Virus record (IMG/VR): IMGVR_UViG_3300020472_000024
Coordinates: 1-62,754 of that record
Origin: a virus
Length of the DNA stretch: 62,754 nucleotides
Reading direction: 5' to 3' (one strand)
Shown here: piece after piece, positions 13,979-22,080 of the stretch
Numbering within the stretch: the first letter of the stretch is position 1
How the letters are laid out: each line of letters starts with the position of its first letter
The notes under the pieces: model-generated
What the model was told of the DNA's origin: nothing
Databases searched by the model: none
What the model saw: only the letters and a program-made list of their open reading frames with translations
Position numbers and translations under genes: made by a program

Positions 13979-14573
13979 CATCATTACCTACTAGGTTCTC
14001 GTAGGCGACATTCGCCTTATCTTTTAAATTATAGGCGTCAACCGCTTCTTCAATAGTGTAGTTATACATTTTGTTAAACTCACCCATTGGAAGTCTTAAC
14101 CCTATCCAAGCACGATAATATCCATTCTTTGTTAAGGTTACATCTTGTTCAAAGATTTCATATCCTCTAACTTTAGTATCCTTAATTATGTTAACAAGAA
14201 CCGACTCAACTTCACTAACAATAGTTTTAGTTTCTGTCTTACCTAATTCAGTTATAAACTGACTAGATTTCTTGTTCATTTCACCTTTAATAATATCGGC
14301 AAGTTCTGCTTTTGCAAGCATTTTTGCTTTTTCTATTGCAAGGTTCAAGTCTGGAGACACAGCAGTACCTACTCCGTAGATACAAACTTTGTTCTTATCT
14401 TTTCCAAAGATTTTCTTATCACACGCCTTGGAATCGTTAATGTCTGCCATATACCAACTTGGTACTTTGTCAACAACATTACCTTTTTCTGACTTTATCT
14501 TATAATTACCAGCACAATTGGTCAGCAATACTGACATTGCTATAACTGATAATATCTTCATTTGTTTCATCAT
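13950..14573 (-). CDS. LPP20-like lipoprotein
   Basis: 207 aa. Signal MMKQMKILSVIAMSVLLTNC with lipobox LTNC. Mature features match the LPP20 family: VPSWYM, then YGVGTAVSPDLNLAIEKAKM, AELADIIKGEMN and YYRAWIGLRLPMG. These lipoproteins lie at the envelope; the family role is poorly known. Promoter P6 and a GGAG ribosome site precede it. It starts a row of exported proteins (13.9-16.1 kb), suggesting envelope remodelling during infection. Confidence 0.75.
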   Translation of the reverse strand: MMKQMKILSVIAMSVLLTNCAGNYKIKSEKGNVVDKVPSWYMADINDSKACDKKIFGKDKNKVCIYGVGTAVSPDLNLAIEKAKMLAKAELADIIKGEMNKKSSQFITELGKTETKTIVSEVESVLVNIIKDTKVRGYEIFEQDVTLTKNGYYRAWIGLRLPMGEFNKMYNYTIEEAVDAYNLKDKANVAYENLVGNDDDNNNIQQN

Positions 14574-14578
14574 TTACT

Positions 14579-14722
14579 TTACACACTCCTTTTCATAGTA
14601 TATACCATTTCTTGTAGTTTGTCAAGCGCTAATTCAACATAGTTGAAAACATCAGTAATTCCAATGTCCGTTTGAGTAAATACAATGGCAAAGAGTCCAA
14701 TTATGATTAAATTTTTAATCAT
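14579..14722 (-). CDS. 47-aa signal-anchored peptide
   Basis: Starts MIKNLIIIGLFAIVFTQTDI with one hydrophobic segment and ends TMKRSV. The ATG overlaps the upstream stop (ATGA). Promoter P6 lies within its 3' end. Probably a membrane peptide; family unknown. Confidence 0.5.
   Translation of the reverse strand: MIKNLIIIGLFAIVFTQTDIGITDVFNYVELALDKLQEMVYTMKRSV
14597..14625 (-). promoter_or_regulatory. Sigma70-like promoter P6 before the LPP20-like gene
   Basis: GCTTGACA with -35 at 14620-14625, 17 nt spacer, TATACT at 14597-14602. Unlike P1-P5 it is followed by a 23-nt gap containing AAAAGGAG before the ATG at 14573, a conventional leader. Confidence 0.8.
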
Positions 14723-15231
14723 TTTACCTCCCATTCACCGTCCTTGTTCATACACACTTTTCCGAACGACTTAAAAGCGTGTTTTGGCCGACTATAATAT
14801 CGGCAATATTCTGGCGTGTATATATCTCGGTAATAGAATTGAGCAAATAGTTCCCAATAACTAGGACCATCAAACTTTCTTCTACCATCGGCACACTCCA
14901 AAATTTCTTCTTTAACAATAGTATCACCTTTTTGTTTAATAACTATCTTAACATAGCAATATTGACCATCTACTTTTTTAGGTTCTATTGTTTTAATCTT
15001 ATCATAATAGACATTGTTATCTGCCTTCTCTAATTTTTCTAGTATTGTGGTAACCTTGTCGTAATTAATATTATCAATATCACCTTCTACTGAAATAACT
15101 TTAATATCTTTTTCAAATGCTTTTTTATTTAAATCACAATCTACACAACCCCACGCTACTTCCATAAACAATAGTACCGTAATCATTATTAACGTAGCGT
15201 ACATATAAACTTTAAAATTTCTAGGATCCAT
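14719..15231 (-). CDS. Exported or signal-anchored Cys-containing protein
   Basis: 170 aa. A hydrophobic segment at about residues 9-28 is followed by WGCVDCDLNKKAFEKDI. Later cysteines (QYCYVK, ECADGRRKF, EYCRYY, VCMNKDGEWEVK) suggest disulfides outside the cytoplasm. The C-terminus xCxxxDGxWxxx resembles that of the next upstream lipoprotein. Function unknown. Confidence 0.55.
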   Translation of the reverse strand: MDPRNFKVYMYATLIMITVLLFMEVAWGCVDCDLNKKAFEKDIKVISVEGDIDNINYDKVTTILEKLEKADNNVYYDKIKTIEPKKVDGQYCYVKIVIKQKGDTIVKEEILECADGRRKFDGPSYWELFAQFYYRDIYTPEYCRYYSRPKHAFKSFGKVCMNKDGEWEVK

Positions 15232-15716
15232 TATCGTCTTTCAAACCACTTTCCATCTGGTGTCTGACAAGCAGTACCAAATACAACTTTTCTATTAACT
15301 CCACCAATACCTATAAGTGGCCATTGATTAGCAATATCAATTGTTGCGTCATAATCTTTACATTTAATAGGACCTTCAACATAAGATTTTGTAATCTTAA
15401 TTATACCTGAATTACCTGTTTCTGAATTAAACCAATTTGAATAACTTTGTGTAGTAGGACCATTATTTAAATGATCTACAAATACAGCATTGTGTACATC
15501 ATAATCACTCTTATACATAATTTCTGCACCTGCAAAAGCACCTACAACAGCACAACCAGCAATCACATAAGGATCAGTTGCACCCAATTCAACACAACCT
15601 GCTGTAGTTGTGATCGTACCTAAACCAGCACCTACCTCGGATCGGTTTATGTTAGCACAATTAGTTAGCGATAAACTAACTAGTAAAATCCATATTATTT
15701 TTTCTAATCTCATCAC
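15231..15716 (-). CDS. Lipoprotein resembling the rickettsial 17 kDa surface antigen
   Basis: 161 aa. Signal ending SLSLTNC (lipobox LTNC), then a glycine/alanine-rich stretch (VIAGCAVVGAFAGAE) like the glycine-zipper region of 17 kDa antigens. The end FGTACQTPDGKWFERR matches their C-terminal GTACRxPDGxW signature from memory. It should sit in the outer membrane facing the periplasm. The family is typical of Rickettsiales and SAR11 relatives, so host origin is plausible. It may alter envelope stability or exclude other phages; both are guesses. Confidence 0.7.
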   Translation of the reverse strand: MMRLEKIIWILLVSLSLTNCANINRSEVGAGLGTITTTAGCVELGATDPYVIAGCAVVGAFAGAEIMYKSDYDVHNAVFVDHLNNGPTTQSYSNWFNSETGNSGIIKITKSYVEGPIKCKDYDATIDIANQWPLIGIGGVNRKVVFGTACQTPDGKWFERR

Positions 15717-15882
15717 AAATTTTCTGACTATTCACACTTTTAACAATGTAATAATCTTCGTTATTATCAATCACATAATTATTAAAACCTTTTTCCTGCC
15801 AAAGCGTTTGTGCTCTAGCAGAAATAGGTCTGAATAAATGTGTGCCATCATTAGCACTCGTACACACAAAATCACCAATCAT
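15676..15882 (-). CDS. 68-aa hypothetical protein
   Basis: Starts MIGDFVCTSANDGTHLFRPI and includes GFNNYVIDNNEDYYIVKSV. No signal peptide. Overlaps both the upstream stop and the start of the 17 kDa-like lipoprotein (by 41 nt). The large overlap lowers certainty, though such overlaps recur here. Confidence 0.45.
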   Translation of the reverse strand: MIGDFVCTSANDGTHLFRPISARAQTLWQEKGFNNYVIDNNEDYYIVKSVNSQKICDEIRKNNMDFTS

Positions 15883-16130
15883 TATTGGTTACCTTTGAAT
15901 ATCTTGTTCCACGGCCATTTCGTCTTTGCCTCTGACCAAGTTTTCTTTTGATATTCTTTTGTCTTATCAACTTCACTTGAAATAAAGTTAACAAGTTTAC
16001 CTGGTGTTTCAGCAATCGCTGTACCAAACTCTTGTGGAGTTATCGTCTTCTTTTCCTCTGCCATAGTTTCAGCAACATATTGTAAACTGAATACTGCAAC
16101 AAGAAAAAGTATCGCTAATAGTTTTTTCAT
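15882..16130 (-). CDS. Small secreted protein
   Basis: 82 aa with signal MKKLLAILFLVAVFSLQYVA and likely cleavage near TMA. The mature part is charged (SSEVDKTKEYQKKTW) and ends WNKIFKGNQ. Could be periplasmic. It belongs to the run of exported proteins from 16.1 to 13.9 kb. Not recognised. Confidence 0.6.
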   Translation of the reverse strand: MKKLLAILFLVAVFSLQYVAETMAEEKKTITPQEFGTAIAETPGKLVNFISSEVDKTKEYQKKTWSEAKTKWPWNKIFKGNQ

Positions 16131-16132
16131 AA

Positions 16133-16405
16133 CTATACTTTCCTTCCCATTGATTTAAAATCGGCAGCGTCAACAACTTGATAATTACCTTTGTTGTAAG
16201 CAATACCGATAGTTTTACCAGCAGGTAGTGTAACTTTTGGTAAAGTTCTCTTTACACACGCACCTGGGATTCTATCACTTGTAGGTATAGAATTTCTTTT
16301 AAGACCGTTTATGTCTAAAGTCAAATCAGGAAATTTGAATCCTTTAAGTGTCTTTAGAAAAGACGGTCGCATTATACTTTTATATTTCTCTTTGATTTTT
16401 TTCAT
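16133..16405 (-). CDS. Hypothetical basic protein
   Basis: 90 aa, starting MKKIKEKYKSIMRPSFLKTL, strongly basic first half, then VKRTLPKVTLPAGKTIGIAY and GNYQVVDAADFKSMG, a likely small beta domain. Shares a base with the upstream stop. Unknown. Confidence 0.5.
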   Translation of the reverse strand: MKKIKEKYKSIMRPSFLKTLKGFKFPDLTLDINGLKRNSIPTSDRIPGACVKRTLPKVTLPAGKTIGIAYNKGNYQVVDAADFKSMGRKV

Positions 16406-16722
16406 TAATCGTTAACTGATTGTGGGATTGAATCTGCTCTTACTTCAGCAAATGATTTACCGAACACTTTTTGATAAAAGGTCTCTCTAGGATCAGTTGT
16501 TAAGTAAGCACTCAACAAAGCGTCAAAATTTACATCTAAATCTGAATAGTATGATGGATTTGTTTTCTTTAGTTCTATATGATCTTTAAAGAATTGTATT
16601 CTATTTTTATAAACATCATTTTCTTTATCTTCTAATGTGTCTAATTTTGATAATTTAATATCTTTCTGTTTAGCAACTTCAAACTCTTTGAATAAGTTGT
16701 TTTTATCGTATTTAAATGACAT
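16405..16722 (-). CDS. Hypothetical early protein after promoter P7
   Basis: 105 aa, charged and helical (DIKLSKLDTLEDKENDVYKN), ending VRADSIPQSVND. An AAGGA site precedes the ATG. First gene after P7, thus probably an early protein leading the exported-protein operon. Function unknown. Confidence 0.55.
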   Translation of the reverse strand: MSFKYDKNNLFKEFEVAKQKDIKLSKLDTLEDKENDVYKNRIQFFKDHIELKKTNPSYYSDLDVNFDALLSAYLTTDPRETFYQKVFGKSFAEVRADSIPQSVND

Positions 16723-16761
16723 AGTGTATTTTTCCTTCTGTTTTTGTTAATATATCTGTTA

Positions 16762-16790
16762 ATAGTATCATAAATCGTTGCTTTTGTCAA
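16762..16790 (-). promoter_or_regulatory. Sigma70-like promoter P7
   Basis: GCTTGACA with -35 at 16785-16790, 17 nt spacer, TACTAT at 16762-16767, then a 39-nt leader with an AAGGA site before the ATG at 16722. Confidence 0.8.
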
Positions 16791-16831
16791 GCATTAAAAA
16801 AGTGAGTAAAATCAACGATTTTCTCATATTT

Positions 16832-16863
16832 AATCGTCCGAGGATGACCGAGGATTGACGATT
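16832..16863. repeat. Inverted repeat with internal direct repeat upstream of P7
   Basis: 7-bp arms AATCGTC/GACGATT (16832-16838 with 16857-16863) flank two copies of CCGAGGAT-like sequence. Lies between the small membrane ORF and P7. Could be an operator or weak hairpin; no factor is assignable. Confidence 0.4.
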
Positions 16864-16914
16864 CGACCCCTCCACGAGTAGTACATCACCCATTATTTGC
16901 AACTTTCAGTTGTA

Positions 16915-17061
16915 TTATATCTTCCATAAATCTCTCAATGATTGTTGTACACTTGTTAATTTTTCTTTAGGTTTGTTTTGTCTGGATCCTATATAATAAG
17001 CAATTCCAAAACCAACTACGGTTAAAATACAACCAATCACACCTAATCCTATTAGTTCCAT
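16915..17061 (-). CDS. 48-aa single-pass membrane peptide
   Basis: MELIGLGVIGCILTVVGFGI gives one membrane helix, followed by a short soluble basic tail ending LRDLWKI. Starts 3 nt after the upstream stop. Family unknown; possibly a membrane-acting early or holin-like peptide. Confidence 0.5.
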   Translation of the reverse strand: MELIGLGVIGCILTVVGFGIAYYIGSRQNKPKEKLTSVQQSLRDLWKI

Positions 17062-17063
17062 AG

Positions 17064-17285
17064 TTATTTTACACTCCTCTTGTGACTCTCAATATTGTTT
17101 ACAAATACTCTTATCAACCTAGAAACATCTACCGTTTCCTCTTTTAATGTTTTAGGATGAACAAAAATAACTCTACTATCATTTACTTTTAATGATTTGT
17201 GTTCTACTTTATCATCAACTACAACAGCGCTGTCTGTATGCTTACGCCAATCGTGTGAAGAATAACCTAATACGTCAATACTCAT
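17064..17285 (-). CDS. Hypothetical small protein
   Basis: 73 aa, starting MSIDVLGYSSHDWRKHTDSA; strand-rich middle (VNDSRVIFVHPKTLKEETVD). ATG shares a base with the upstream stop. Not recognised. Confidence 0.5.
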   Translation of the reverse strand: MSIDVLGYSSHDWRKHTDSAVVVDDKVEHKSLKVNDSRVIFVHPKTLKEETVDVSRLIRVFVNNIESHKRSVK

Positions 17286-17818
17286 TATTTACCTAATTTA
17301 CTTTCTGCTTCTAAATTCAAAGCAACATCAACATCTGATAGTTCTTTATCTGTCATTGTAATTTCTGATAAAACATTACCTTCTTTATCTCTTACAACAC
17401 CAGCATTCTTATCTTCTTCTTCAGGTGTCATTACTAATTTAATTTTAGTTAATTGATGTGGTTCGTTTTCATCTGCCCACGTATCAATGTGTATATCTTC
17501 TGCCTCCATTGCCTCTTCTAAAGTTTGATTGTAAGTATCAGTATCATATTTAACTTTACCGATATACTTTGATGTTTCGCAATCTGTATAGTTAGCGTCT
17601 ACCATATATGTTTCAACACCTTCGTTGGCGTCTGTTATATCTTTACCTATCTTACTATGGTTTATACCACCGTGATCTAAAAACTTTTGATCTGCCTCAT
17701 CTTTATCTTTTGCCAATACATCTTGTTCAACTTTAAGTGTATAGTATGTTGTCTTTCTGTATAGGTTTTTACCTACATCATCTTTAAATGTATATACATC
17801 TGTTTCTACTTTTGCCAT
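17285..17818 (-). CDS. Hypothetical acidic protein
   Basis: 177 aa, strongly acidic, with VYTFKDDVGKNLYRKTTYYT at the start and EEDIHIDTW-type acidic segments later. Soluble. No family recognised. Sits between two small ORFs in the operon read from P8. Confidence 0.5.
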   Translation of the reverse strand: MAKVETDVYTFKDDVGKNLYRKTTYYTLKVEQDVLAKDKDEADQKFLDHGGINHSKIGKDITDANEGVETYMVDANYTDCETSKYIGKVKYDTDTYNQTLEEAMEAEDIHIDTWADENEPHQLTKIKLVMTPEEEDKNAGVVRDKEGNVLSEITMTDKELSDVDVALNLEAESKLGK

Positions 17819-17826
17819 TAGTCCTC

Positions 17827-18084
17827 CTATTTGTTTTCACTACTCATTAGCAATACGATATAGTGAATTGCTTTTAATAAATCTTTTCTGTTTCTACCGT
17901 TCTTCTTACCGAATCTAGCAAGATACTTAATAGCATTTGCCTGGCAGAAATCTTTATCAATACCTAAATGTCTTAACATATCTTGTACTTGAAAACCATC
18001 TTTTGTTGTACTATAATGTTCAGTATAGGTTGATTTAATATAATCTGATATTTCTTTAATTATTTTGTCTTCGTTATATTTCAC
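17827..18084 (-). CDS. DUF3310-like protein
   Basis: 85 aa. FCQANAIKYLARFGKKNGRN followed by DLLKAIHYIVLLM matches the NAIKYLxRxGKK...DLxKAxxYL signature of DUF3310 (SaV-like) proteins, widespread in phages. The family is linked to nucleotide metabolism by some annotations but its reaction is unknown. Confidence 0.65.
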   Translation of the reverse strand: MKYNEDKIIKEISDYIKSTYTEHYSTTKDGFQVQDMLRHLGIDKDFCQANAIKYLARFGKKNGRNRKDLLKAIHYIVLLMSSENK

Positions 18085-18563
18085 TAGTTTACCTCTTTAT
18101 TATTATAATGTAAAACTTTTGATCTAGTTAATTTAGGATTAAAATCTTTTCTTAAAGATGATCTATCCCAACATTGACCGTAATCATTAAACATTCTTTT
18201 TTTATCTTTTTCAGAATCAACAACATTACCAAATACATCATAGTAAGAAGTATAATATTCTTTTTCTGTTTTAAATTCTATATTAGAAACATTAGTATAA
18301 TTAGTTGCCATATCTTTATAGTTCCAATCACAATATTTCAACATCTTCATTTTCATTTTTTCATTATCAAATTTTGATCTATACTTATTAGGTACATTTC
18401 TGTAAATAGTTTCATAAGCACCAAAAGTTTCACACTCATTTTCTGGATCTATATACTCTCTCATATAAACTACGTTGAAAGTACCACCGTTTACTTTATC
18501 ATACATAGGTTTACCTTCAAAGTAAATATCGTTAAGTTTCTTTTGATCTAATTTGTTATTCAT
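18084..18563 (-). CDS. Hypothetical protein
   Basis: 159 aa, Tyr/Asn/Lys-rich, with KPMYDKVNGGTFNVVYMREY and NDYGQCWDRSSLRKDFNP. Single-base overlaps with both neighbours. No signal peptide or known motif. Confidence 0.5.
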   Translation of the reverse strand: MNNKLDQKKLNDIYFEGKPMYDKVNGGTFNVVYMREYIDPENECETFGAYETIYRNVPNKYRSKFDNEKMKMKMLKYCDWNYKDMATNYTNVSNIEFKTEKEYYTSYYDVFGNVVDSEKDKKRMFNDYGQCWDRSSLRKDFNPKLTRSKVLHYNNKEVN

Positions 18564-18751
18564 TAAGCAGTCTCCATATCAATAACTTCGTCAACATTGT
18601 GTTCGTCAATACCTGTCATTGCAACATTCTCAACATTCATAATATCTGTTTTTGCTGTTTCTTTTGTAATTAAGTTTTGTTTAACTTGATTGATAATTTT
18701 ATCAACTGCTTTTTCGGCAGTATTTTCTGCCCATTGTTTTACTTTTGACAT
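18563..18751 (-). CDS. 62-aa early helical protein
   Basis: Starts MSKVKQWAENTAEKAVDKII, an amphipathic helix, then an acidic tail ending DEVIDMETA. First annotated gene after P8. I recall similar small proteins starting MSKVK in cyanophages, without known role. Confidence 0.55.
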   Translation of the reverse strand: MSKVKQWAENTAEKAVDKIINQVKQNLITKETAKTDIMNVENVAMTGIDEHNVDEVIDMETA

Positions 18752-18797
18752 AGTGTATCCTTTGTGTTAGTGATTAATTGTTTTTTATTCATACTAT

Positions 18798-18826
18798 TAT
18801 AATATCACAATGGCACGAAAAGTCAA
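18798..18826 (-). promoter_or_regulatory. Sigma70-like promoter P8
   Basis: GTGCTTGACT with -35 at 18821-18826. The -10 is TATTAT with 16-nt spacing or TATAAT with 19. Upstream sequence is a diverged copy of that before P5. A 41-46 nt leader precedes the ATG at 18751. Confidence 0.7.
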
Positions 18827-18892
18827 GCACTAAAAAGTGTTGATTTTACTAGGTTTTTTGAAGTATTAAAAAGAACAAAAGGAGAACACCCT

Positions 18893-19612
18893 TTATTTCC
18901 AATGGTTTTTGACCCATTCTATCGCTTTTGGGTCATATGATTCGTGTGGATGTGGATTAGCGAGTTGGTTAGGATCAGGTTTTCCGTGAAATACTGCGAC
19001 TTTAGAACCTGGATATCGTTCAAAGGTAAACTTTGATTTTTGAAATCTAGGATTATCTCTATCATACCATTTAGCAGAAAAAGTCCATTCATCTGGAAAA
19101 CAATCAAATTTATCGGGTGTTTGTTTGATACATTGTGATATAACATTTTGGTCACCTTGTAGTTTTTGCAAAGTTTTCCTTTCTTTTAAAAAAGGTTCCC
19201 ATACACAAGGTGTCATTACATTATTATTAAATCTCATTATACTTGAATTAAATCCTTGTGTTGATCTATTAAAATCTCTCATCAATACAACTTGTTTATC
19301 TTTTGAGTGTGTAAAAAAACAATCTATATTTTCTAAAATTACTACATCTAAATCAAAGTATAAGCAATCACCTTCTAGGTTTGCTTCAGGACTAAACAAA
19401 GTAAGTTTATTCCACCAATGTTCATAATCGTGGAATGGTAATTTTCTTACTTCTATATTATCACCTTTCACTAATTTTTGCATTTTAGTGTGTTCAGTAT
19501 AAATGATAAATTTATGAGGTACGGTTAAATGTCTTTGTGTCATATTGTACAGAATATTCACATATTCTGTTTTATACTTGTTTCCCCAATATAAACAAAC
19601 TACATTATTCAT
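18893..19612 (-). CDS. Glycosyltransferase, GT-A fold with DxD
   Basis: 239 aa. Starts MNNVVCLYWGNKYKTEYVNI; the core LEGDCLYFDLDVVILENIDC carries the DxD metal motif of GT8-like enzymes that bind nucleotide-sugars. Later KVAVFHGKPDPNQL supplies a His near the active site, as in the family. Cytoplasmic. It is the last gene of the glycan island (18.9-28.4 kb), so it probably adds a sugar to a phage or host glycan, LPS or virion glycoprotein. Confidence 0.75.
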   Translation of the reverse strand: MNNVVCLYWGNKYKTEYVNILYNMTQRHLTVPHKFIIYTEHTKMQKLVKGDNIEVRKLPFHDYEHWWNKLTLFSPEANLEGDCLYFDLDVVILENIDCFFTHSKDKQVVLMRDFNRSTQGFNSSIMRFNNNVMTPCVWEPFLKERKTLQKLQGDQNVISQCIKQTPDKFDCFPDEWTFSAKWYDRDNPRFQKSKFTFERYPGSKVAVFHGKPDPNQLANPHPHESYDPKAIEWVKNHWK

Positions 19613-20420
19613 TTTGATATTTTAGTGTTTCGTATGCTGTACCATCTGCCATTTCATCTAAAGTAAATTGATTTTCTGCAACAAACTTTAACCACTCTTC
19701 CATAGTCTTTCTACCTGGTTTTAATGGTTTTTCTATCTTACTAATATCTCTACTAGTTACAGGACCCATTACACTATTTGCTTCTGCGAATACAGGTACA
19801 TAGTTAAATAAAGCGTCAAAAGCAGATAGACTATAATTGGTTACTAATGCGTGGCAATCTTTTAAATCTTTTTTAATATCTTTATCCCACCACTCATTAC
19901 CTGGTCTAGGTTTATTTCTAAATCTAATCTCTCTATCTGTATGTTTTCTAATCTCTTGTTTTGCTATTTCTACCCACTCTTTTTGTGATATACCATTTAA
20001 ATGATATGTAACCATTTGTGAAGATGGACATAATAATATATGTTTACCTCTATCGTCAGCACGCCAACCTTTAAATTCTGCGTCTATACCTAATTTTATT
20101 AATTTCTCATATCTAGCAGGTGTATTAACTTTACCTAAATTAGTATGAAAACTACCTTTACATATTCTAAAGTAAGTTCTTTTTTCGTCTAGTATTTTAG
20201 GTTCAGGATATCTAGTAATCTGACTTGATATATAACCTGTATCTACAAACCAATATTCTTCTTTGTTTTCTACACACTTTCTAATCTCTCCTATATTTGC
20301 ACCTGCTAAACCCCAAAAAAAGTGTATAGGTTTATCTTCATCTTTCCAACCTTTTTTTATTGCTGGCCAAATCTGGTGAGATAGACATTTATCCCAATTT
20401 AATTTATGTGTTATAATCAT
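19605..20420 (-). CDS. Glycan-island paralogue A (GT-B-like)
   Basis: 271 aa. Shares five blocks with the proteins at 23914-24810 and, in part, 24812-25801: YWFVDTGYISSQ, KHILLCPSSQMVTYHLNG, KHTDREIRFRNKPRPG, CHALVTNYSLSAFDALFNYV and ENQFTLDEMADGTAYETL. The Asn-Ser-x-x-AFxAL block resembles the nucleotide-sugar-facing C-terminal half of GT-B transferases or CDP-glycerol-type enzymes. Likely a sugar or polyol transferase; specific activity unknown. Overlaps the FkbM gene by 4 nt. Confidence 0.6.
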   Translation of the reverse strand: MIITHKLNWDKCLSHQIWPAIKKGWKDEDKPIHFFWGLAGANIGEIRKCVENKEEYWFVDTGYISSQITRYPEPKILDEKRTYFRICKGSFHTNLGKVNTPARYEKLIKLGIDAEFKGWRADDRGKHILLCPSSQMVTYHLNGISQKEWVEIAKQEIRKHTDREIRFRNKPRPGNEWWDKDIKKDLKDCHALVTNYSLSAFDALFNYVPVFAEANSVMGPVTSRDISKIEKPLKPGRKTMEEWLKFVAENQFTLDEMADGTAYETLKYQNE

Positions 20421-21052
20421 TTTGGTGTATAAAGTAATTCTGACTTAACAGATAATACTTGTTTATAATTAATACTTTCAAAGTAATCTTCAATATCTTT
20501 CATTGTTATATTTTGTTTTACCATTACTTTCTTTTTTGCCTCTATGTGTATAAAAGGTTTACATTTCTCAATAAGTTTTCTAGCACCTATCAATGCCTCT
20601 ATTTCATAACCTTCTGCGTCTATCTTAATATAATCTATGTCTTCTAAATTAAAACTATCTAATGTTCTAATTTCTATATCTATATTACCTCTATCGCTAG
20701 CGTGTGTGTTACCTGTTAATTCAGGATCATAAAATACTAATACATTCTTTTGTTCTCTACCTAAACCATAAGGATATAATGTGTAATTAGTATTTGTAAT
20801 ATTCTTTACATAGCATTCTCTTACTTGTGGTATAGGATCAAAAGCATATGTATGATTAAAAACTTCAGTAAAATCTTTTGACCAAAAACCTATATGTGAA
20901 CCTATGTCTATACAATTCATTAAATTAGTTTTTTTACTTTTTATATAATTTAATATTGTTTCTCTATGAATAGTTTGATAACCACCATCTTTAATATAAT
21001 GTTCAAAATGCGTATCTGAATCTGGTAGATACCAACCTTTTACAAATTTCAT
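20417..21052 (-). CDS. FkbM-family methyltransferase
   Basis: 211 aa from MKFVKGWYLPDSDTHFEH. SAM-binding strand NCIDIGSHIGFWSKDF, then YAFDPIPQVRECYVKN and the FkbM block DIDYIKIDAEGYEIEAL with its Asp-Ala-Glu-Gly loop. FkbM enzymes O-methylate sugars and related hydroxyls. The ATG at 21052 overlaps the dehydratase stop (ATGA). A second FkbM enzyme occurs at 43.5-44.2 kb. It probably caps glycans made by the adjacent transferases. Confidence 0.82.
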   Translation of the reverse strand: MKFVKGWYLPDSDTHFEHYIKDGGYQTIHRETILNYIKSKKTNLMNCIDIGSHIGFWSKDFTEVFNHTYAFDPIPQVRECYVKNITNTNYTLYPYGLGREQKNVLVFYDPELTGNTHASDRGNIDIEIRTLDSFNLEDIDYIKIDAEGYEIEALIGARKLIEKCKPFIHIEAKKKVMVKQNITMKDIEDYFESINYKQVLSVKSELLYTPK

Positions 21053-22080
21053 ATTTTTAACCACCTATCATTATTTAATGTCCATTGAACAACTTGATTA
21101 ATTCTTTCGTCAATACTTATTTCTGGTACCCAACCTAACTCTTTCATCAAGTTACCATCTAAAGCATAACGCAAATCGTGTCCTGGTCTACTAGTATGAA
21201 AGTCTACCATTTTATATTTGAGTTCTTTATTCTGTGCCCTAGCAATCTTTTGTGCTAGTTCTAAATTATCCCACTCAACAGGTCCTACTAAATTAAATTT
21301 AGGACACTTTGCCCCACCATAATCTTGTTCTAATTGATCTATCTTGTTTTGATTTTGTAATAAGAATAAACAACCATCTGCAACATCTTTAGCGTGTATG
21401 TAGTGTCTGCTACCTGGTACTTTCTTATCTCTATCACTATGAATAGTAACCATATTACCTTCTGCAACATTTTTAATAGTCATTGGTATAAATTTTTCAG
21501 GATGCTGTCTTTCACCAAACACGTTCATTGTGTGAGTAATATAAACTGGCATATCATATGTGTTTTGAAATGCTACTGCAAGTTCTTCACCACCTGCCTT
21601 TGTAGCACTATATGGATTTGTAGAATTATATCTATCTCTCTCTTTATAGTTAACACCTTTAGGTGCTGGACCAAACACTTCGTCTGTTGAGAAGTAAATA
21701 AATCTTTCTAAATTTTCTTGTTTTCTAGCAAAGTTTAATACATTACAAGTTGCTACTACATTATCTAAAACAAAACACATAGGGTCTTCTATTGATCTAT
21801 CTACGTGTGATGAGGCAGCCATATGTACTATGTAATCAAACTTACCTAAATCTGCTGTTAACATTTCGTTTACCTCTGCTCGTAAATCGTGGTAAACTAT
21901 TCTTACTCTCTTTTGTGTTTCTTTATCAAACTCATTCATCATATCTGCAATTCTATTTAAATTGCCAGAGTAATCTAGTCTGTCTAATGAAACTATTTCC
22001 CAATCTGTTTTTTGTAATAGATGTCTGATTGTATGATGTGCTATGAAACCTGCACCACCTGTTAATAATATTCTTTTCAT
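21049..22080 (-). CDS. dTDP-glucose 4,6-dehydratase-like NAD-dependent SDR
   Basis: 343 aa, normal length for RfbB. LLTGGAGFIAHHTIRHLL binds NAD, YFSTDEVFGPAP holds the Thr-Asp-Glu catalytic triplet of 4,6-dehydratases, and NPYSATKAGGEELAVAF carries the YxxxK pair. RPGHDLRYALDG is a typical C-terminal substrate motif. It converts a nucleotide-glucose to the 4-keto-6-deoxy sugar, feeding rare-sugar synthesis. No partner epimerase is visible in this window, so host enzymes may complete the route. Confidence 0.9.
   Translation of the reverse strand: MKRILLTGGAGFIAHHTIRHLLQKTDWEIVSLDRLDYSGNLNRIADMMNEFDKETQKRVRIVYHDLRAEVNEMLTADLGKFDYIVHMAASSHVDRSIEDPMCFVLDNVVATCNVLNFARKQENLERFIYFSTDEVFGPAPKGVNYKERDRYNSTNPYSATKAGGEELAVAFQNTYDMPVYITHTMNVFGERQHPEKFIPMTIKNVAEGNMVTIHSDRDKKVPGSRHYIHAKDVADGCLFLLQNQNKIDQLEQDYGGAKCPKFNLVGPVEWDNLELAQKIARAQNKELKYKMVDFHTSRPGHDLRYALDGNLMKELGWVPEISIDERINQVVQWTLNNDRWLKI

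Noticed and set aside
18734-18793. Short frame starting MNKKQLITNTKD after P8
   Set aside because: Only about 17 codons, overlaps the next gene start, no support beyond an ATG.
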